Positions 4,824 through 7,713 of a stretch of DNA of 7,713 nucleotides are shown here, in pieces. The notes beneath the pieces were generated by a model, which had not been told where the DNA came from, ran no database searches, and was given only the letters and a program-made list of their open reading frames with translations. Source of the DNA: Savagea sp. (GTDB lineage: Bacteria; Bacillota; Bacilli; Bacillales_A; Planococcaceae); NCBI GenBank assembly GCA_030152265.1, contig JASLHQ010000239.1, positions 1 to 7,713 of the forward strand, in the 5' to 3' direction. The translations under genes were made by a program, and so were the position numbers. How positions within the stretch are numbered: the stretch's first letter is position 1; every line of letters starts with the position of its first letter.

Positions 4824-6011
4824 ATGAAGTCAAAAATGACGATGAAAGATATCGATGTTCGAGGGAAGCGCGTTTTCGTTCGTGTCGATTTTAACGTACC
4901 GATGAAGGATGGCATCATTACGGATGATACACGAATCCAAGCAGCATTACCGACGATTCAATATTTAGTAGGCGAAGGCGCAAAAGTGATTTTAGCGAGC
5001 CATTTAGGTCGTCCAGGTGGAGAAGTGAAAGAAGAATTACGTCTCGCACCGATCGCAAAACATTTGGCGACATTGCTTGATCAAGAAGTGGAAGCACTTC
5101 CAGAATCAATCGGTGAAACGGTTGAAGCGAAAGTAGCTGAAATGAAAGACGGAGACGTCATCTTATTAGAAAACGTTCGTTTCCACGCAGGTGAGCAAAA
5201 GAACGACGAAACATTGAGTAAAGCATTCGCAAACTTAGCGGACGTCTATGTGAACGACGCGTTCGGCGCAGCCCACCGTGCACATTCGTCAACAGCAGGC
5301 ATCGCATCATTCGTCGATGTGAGCGTATCAGGCTTATTGCTTGAAAAAGAAATCGAAGTGCTCGGCGCAGCGCTTGAAACACCGAAGCGCCCATTCACAG
5401 CGATCATCGGTGGAGCGAAAGTAAAAGATAAAATCGGTGTCATCGATCACTTACTCGACAAAGTCGATCACTTATTAATTGGTGGTGGCTTATCGTATAC
5501 GTTCTCGAAAGCACAAGGACATGATGTCGGAAACTCACTCGTCGAAGAAGATAAAATTGACCTCGCAAAAAGCTTTATCGAAAAAGCAGAGCAAAAAGGC
5601 GTCAGCATGCACTTGCCGACAGACGCTGTCATCGCGGATGAATTCAGTGCGGATGCGAACGTTCAACAAGTCGCAATCGACAGCATTCCAACAGGTTGGA
5701 TGGGATTAGATATCGGACCAGAAACAGCGAAACATTATGCTGAAATTATCGAGAAATCACAACTCATCATTTGGAACGGACCGATGGGTGTCTTCGAAAT
5801 GAAACCGTTCGAAAACGGCACGAAAACTGTAGCTGAAGCGATGGCGACAACAGCTGGTTACACAGTGATTGGCGGTGGAGACTCAGCAGCAGCAGTTGAG
5901 CAATTCGACTTAGCGGATAAAATGGACCATATTTCTACAGGCGGAGGCGCTTCATTAGAGTTAATGGAGGGTAAAGTATTACCAGGTATCGCAGCATTAA
6001 GCGAAAAATAA
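4824..6011 (+). CDS. pgk: Phosphoglycerate kinase
   Basis: This 395-residue enzyme has normal length for the family. It transfers phosphate from 1,3-bisphosphoglycerate to ADP, giving ATP and 3-phosphoglycerate. In the N-terminal domain RVDFNVPMKDG (20-30), ASHLGRPGGE (58-67) and LLENVRFHAGEQKND (114-128) bind the phosphoglycerate; Arg37 and Arg119 lie in the basic patch, and NDAFGAAHRAHSS (144-156) follows. The nucleotide domain holds GGAKVKDKIGV (196-206), NGPMGVFE (318-325), GGGDSAAAVEQF (350-361) and the STGGGASLELMEG hinge-proximal segment (371-383). The start at 4824 follows AAGGAG (4808-4813) by 10 bases; the in-frame ATGs at residues 5 and 7 have no better site. The gene is separated from gapA by a 124-base region with a candidate promoter and a terminator, and from tpiA by 14 bases. 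Confidence 0.98.
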   Translation: MKSKMTMKDIDVRGKRVFVRVDFNVPMKDGIITDDTRIQAALPTIQYLVGEGAKVILASHLGRPGGEVKEELRLAPIAKHLATLLDQEVEALPESIGETVEAKVAEMKDGDVILLENVRFHAGEQKNDETLSKAFANLADVYVNDAFGAAHRAHSSTAGIASFVDVSVSGLLLEKEIEVLGAALETPKRPFTAIIGGAKVKDKIGVIDHLLDKVDHLLIGGGLSYTFSKAQGHDVGNSLVEEDKIDLAKSFIEKAEQKGVSMHLPTDAVIADEFSADANVQQVAIDSIPTGWMGLDIGPETAKHYAEIIEKSQLIIWNGPMGVFEMKPFENGTKTVAEAMATTAGYTVIGGGDSAAAVEQFDLADKMDHISTGGGASLELMEGKVLPGIAALSEK

Positions 6012-6012
6012 G

Positions 6013-6018
6013 AGGAGG
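6013..6018 (+). promoter_or_regulatory. Strong ribosome binding site serving a TTG start (tpiA)
   Basis: AGGAGG lies 7 bases before the TTG at 6026 and two bases after the pgk stop codon. It decides the start: the protein then begins MRKKIIAGNWKM, which matches the family N-terminus, and there is no upstream ATG before the pgk stop. Confidence 0.85.
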
Positions 6019-6025
6019 CATTCCA

Positions 6026-6784
6026 TTGCGTAAAAAAATTATTGCAGGAAACTGGAAAATGTATAAAACAATCGAAGAAGCGATCCATTTCTTCGAAGAA
6101 ATTCGTGGCAACATTTATGAAAGTGATAAAGTAGAGGCGTTAATTTGCCCACCTACATTATATGTCGCACCGTTGCTTGCGGGAACATTAGACATCCCGG
6201 TAAAAATCGGTGCACAAACGATGCATTACGAAAACGAGGGAGCATTTACAGGTGAAGTGAGCCCAGCGATGTTAAAAAGCATCCAAGTCCCTTACGTCAT
6301 CATCGGTCACTCAGAACGCCGTGAATATTATAACGAAACAGACGAAACGGTAAACAAAAAAGTACAAGCGGCATTCGATCACGGCATTACACCGATCGTC
6401 TGCGTAGGAGAATCACTCGAAACGCGTGAAGCGAACGAGACGGAAAACTTCGTAAACGACCAAGTGGCGAAAGCGTTCGAAAACGTCACAGCAGACCAAG
6501 CGAAAGAAGCCGTTATCGCTTACGAACCAATTTGGGCGATCGGAACAGGGAAAACAGCGACAGCGGACGATGCAAACGCAGTATGTGGCGCAATTCGTAG
6601 CAAAATGGCTGAACTTTATAGCGAAGACGTCGCACAAGCAGTACGCATTCAGTACGGCGGCAGCGTAAAGCCAGGCAATATTGAAGAATTGCTTGAAAAA
6701 GAACATATTGATGGAGCACTCGTCGGCGGAGCTAGTTTAGATCCAGTGTCATTTTTACAGCTAGTTGAAGCGGGGGCGAAGTAA
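6026..6784 (+). CDS. tpiA: Triosephosphate isomerase (TTG start)
   Basis: This 252-residue enzyme is the standard length. It interconverts dihydroxyacetone phosphate and glyceraldehyde 3-phosphate through a single TIM barrel. Catalytic residues are visible: Asn9 and Lys11 in AGNWKM, His95 in IIGHSERR, and Glu167 in AYEPIWAIGTGKTAT (165-179), which also forms the mobile loop. The phosphate-binding QYGGSVKPGN (209-218) and GALVGGASL (230-238) close the barrel. The start codon is TTG, supported by the AGGAGG at 6013-6018 and by the family N-terminus. Tyr13 stands where Asn or His is most common (NWKMN). The gene follows pgk by 14 bases and overlaps gpmI by one base (TAATG). Codon use is biased as in gapA. 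Confidence 0.98.
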   Translation: MRKKIIAGNWKMYKTIEEAIHFFEEIRGNIYESDKVEALICPPTLYVAPLLAGTLDIPVKIGAQTMHYENEGAFTGEVSPAMLKSIQVPYVIIGHSERREYYNETDETVNKKVQAAFDHGITPIVCVGESLETREANETENFVNDQVAKAFENVTADQAKEAVIAYEPIWAIGTGKTATADDANAVCGAIRSKMAELYSEDVAQAVRIQYGGSVKPGNIEELLEKEHIDGALVGGASLDPVSFLQLVEAGAK

Positions 6785-7713
6785 TGACAAAACCAGTAGC
6801 ACTCATTATTTTAGACGGATTCGGACTTCGTGACGTAACAGAAGGAAATGCGGTTGCACAAGCGAACAAACCGAATTATGATAAATATTGGAACAACTAT
6901 CCACATACGACTTTGGAAGCATCAGGCGAAGCAGTCGGATTACCAGATGGACAAATGGGGAACTCAGAAGTCGGTCATACGAATATCGGAGCGGGACGCG
7001 TCGTTTATCAAAACTTAACACGTATTTTCCGTTCGATTGCAGGCGGCGAATTTTTCGAATTAGAGCCTTTAAAACGTGCGATGCAACATGCGAAAGAAAA
7101 AAATAGCGCACTTCATTTGCTCGGTCTTTTATCAGACGGTGGCGTGCACAGCCATTACGAGCATTTATTCGCTTTATTACAAATGGCGAAAAATGAAGGT
7201 TTAACGAAAGTGTACGTACACGGATTTTTAGACGGCCGTGACGTCGCACCGAAATCTGCTTTAACGTATATCGAAGAAACAGAACGTAAAATGAACGAAT
7301 ACGGAGTTGGCGAATTCGCCACAATTTCGGGTCGTTATTACGCGATGGACCGCGACAAACGTTGGGAGCGTACAGAAGCAAGCTATGATGCGATGGTGTA
7401 CGGCAAAGGTGCAGAATATCCTTCTGCAGAAGCGGGCGTACTCGCTTCGTACGAACAAGATGTCGTCGATGAATTCGTCGTTCCGTTCGTTGTCGAACGA
7501 GACGGCAAACCTGTCGCGACGGTTGAAGAAGACGATGCACTCATCTTCTTTAACTTCCGTCCAGACCGCGCGATTCAATTATCACGTGCTTTCACGGAAG
7601 AAGGTTTTGACGGATTCGACACAGGAGCGAAAAACTTCGACAACATGCCATACATTACGTTCACGCATTATAGCGATGAAGTGCGTGGCGAAGTCGTCTT
7701 CAAAAAAGAAAAC
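6784..7713 (+). CDS. gpmI: 2,3-bisphosphoglycerate-independent phosphoglycerate mutase (3' truncated by window)
   Basis: The frame is open from the ATG at 6784 to the window end, giving 310 of about 510 expected residues. The enzyme converts 3-phosphoglycerate to 2-phosphoglycerate using two Mn2+ ions and a phosphoserine intermediate. Asp11 in LIILDGFG binds metal. Ser61 in GQMGNSEVGHTNIGAGR is the phosphorylated nucleophile. The phosphoglycerate-binding domain, inserted into the phosphatase fold, shows LLSDGGVHSH (115-124, His122), FLDGRDVAP (148-156), ISGRYYAMDRDKRWER (181-196) and NFRPDRA (257-263). The C-terminal metal ligands lie beyond the window. The start codon overlaps the tpiA stop by one base (TAATG), with a G-run (6772-6776) as a weak ribosome binding site, so translation is likely coupled to tpiA. 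An eno gene would be expected next but is not visible. Confidence 0.97.
   Translation, partial: MTKPVALIILDGFGLRDVTEGNAVAQANKPNYDKYWNNYPHTTLEASGEAVGLPDGQMGNSEVGHTNIGAGRVVYQNLTRIFRSIAGGEFFELEPLKRAMQHAKEKNSALHLLGLLSDGGVHSHYEHLFALLQMAKNEGLTKVYVHGFLDGRDVAPKSALTYIEETERKMNEYGVGEFATISGRYYAMDRDKRWERTEASYDAMVYGKGAEYPSAEAGVLASYEQDVVDEFVVPFVVERDGKPVATVEEDDALIFFNFRPDRAIQLSRAFTEEGFDGFDTGAKNFDNMPYITFTHYSDEVRGEVVFKKEN

Noticed and set aside
6806..7540. Long open frame (244 codons) on the minus strand inside gpmI
   Set aside because: The plus-strand frame is clearly gpmI with all motifs. The reverse frame is rich in Arg, Leu, His and Ser with no recognisable domain, and arises from the biased codons of gpmI. 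No ribosome binding site supports it.

Overview
This window is from a low- to moderate-GC member of the Bacillota, most likely the Bacillales. The evidence is the order cggR-gapA-pgk-tpiA-gpmI (central glycolytic genes headed by the CggR repressor), strong AGGAGG-type ribosome binding sites, SigA-type promoters, and a candidate SigB-type promoter. The genus cannot be fixed by eye. Exiguobacterium or a neighbouring lineage is a guess, not a demonstration. All recognisable genes lie on the + strand.

Layout. (1) 1-93 is the 3' end of an unrecognised gene, closed by a very regular 19-bp terminator hairpin. (2) 251-2421 is a compact four-gene cluster: a six-span DUF308/HdeD-like membrane protein, a LemA-family membrane protein, a secreted or membrane-anchored TPM-domain protein with a Gly-rich tail, and a small CxxC glutaredoxin-like protein of the DUF836 type. 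Gaps are 16 nt, then 1-nt and 7-nt overlaps, so the cluster is probably one transcript. A GTTT-N16-GGGAAT element upstream resembles a general-stress (SigB) promoter. A 9-bp hairpin with a T run ends the cluster. (3) 2458-2624 is the control region of the glycolytic operon: a near-consensus SigA promoter followed by two GGGAC-containing direct repeats that resemble the CggR operator. (4) 2625-7713 is cggR, gapA, pgk, tpiA and the first 310 codons of gpmI, which is cut off by the window end.

How the genes work together. CggR is expected to sit on the repeats downstream of its own promoter and to be released by phosphorylated glycolytic sugars. GapA, Pgk, TpiA and GpmI interconvert the triose phosphates down to 2-phosphoglycerate. 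A terminator hairpin between gapA and pgk, with a candidate promoter directly before it, should allow gapA to be made in excess of pgk-tpiA-gpmI and the latter genes to have some independent expression. pgk-tpiA-gpmI are tightly packed (14-nt gap, then a 1-nt overlap).

The glycolytic part is ordinary core genome. The least explained region is the LemA/TPM/DUF308/DUF836 cluster. No RNA genes, insertion sequences, CRISPR arrays or clear signs of transfer were seen.
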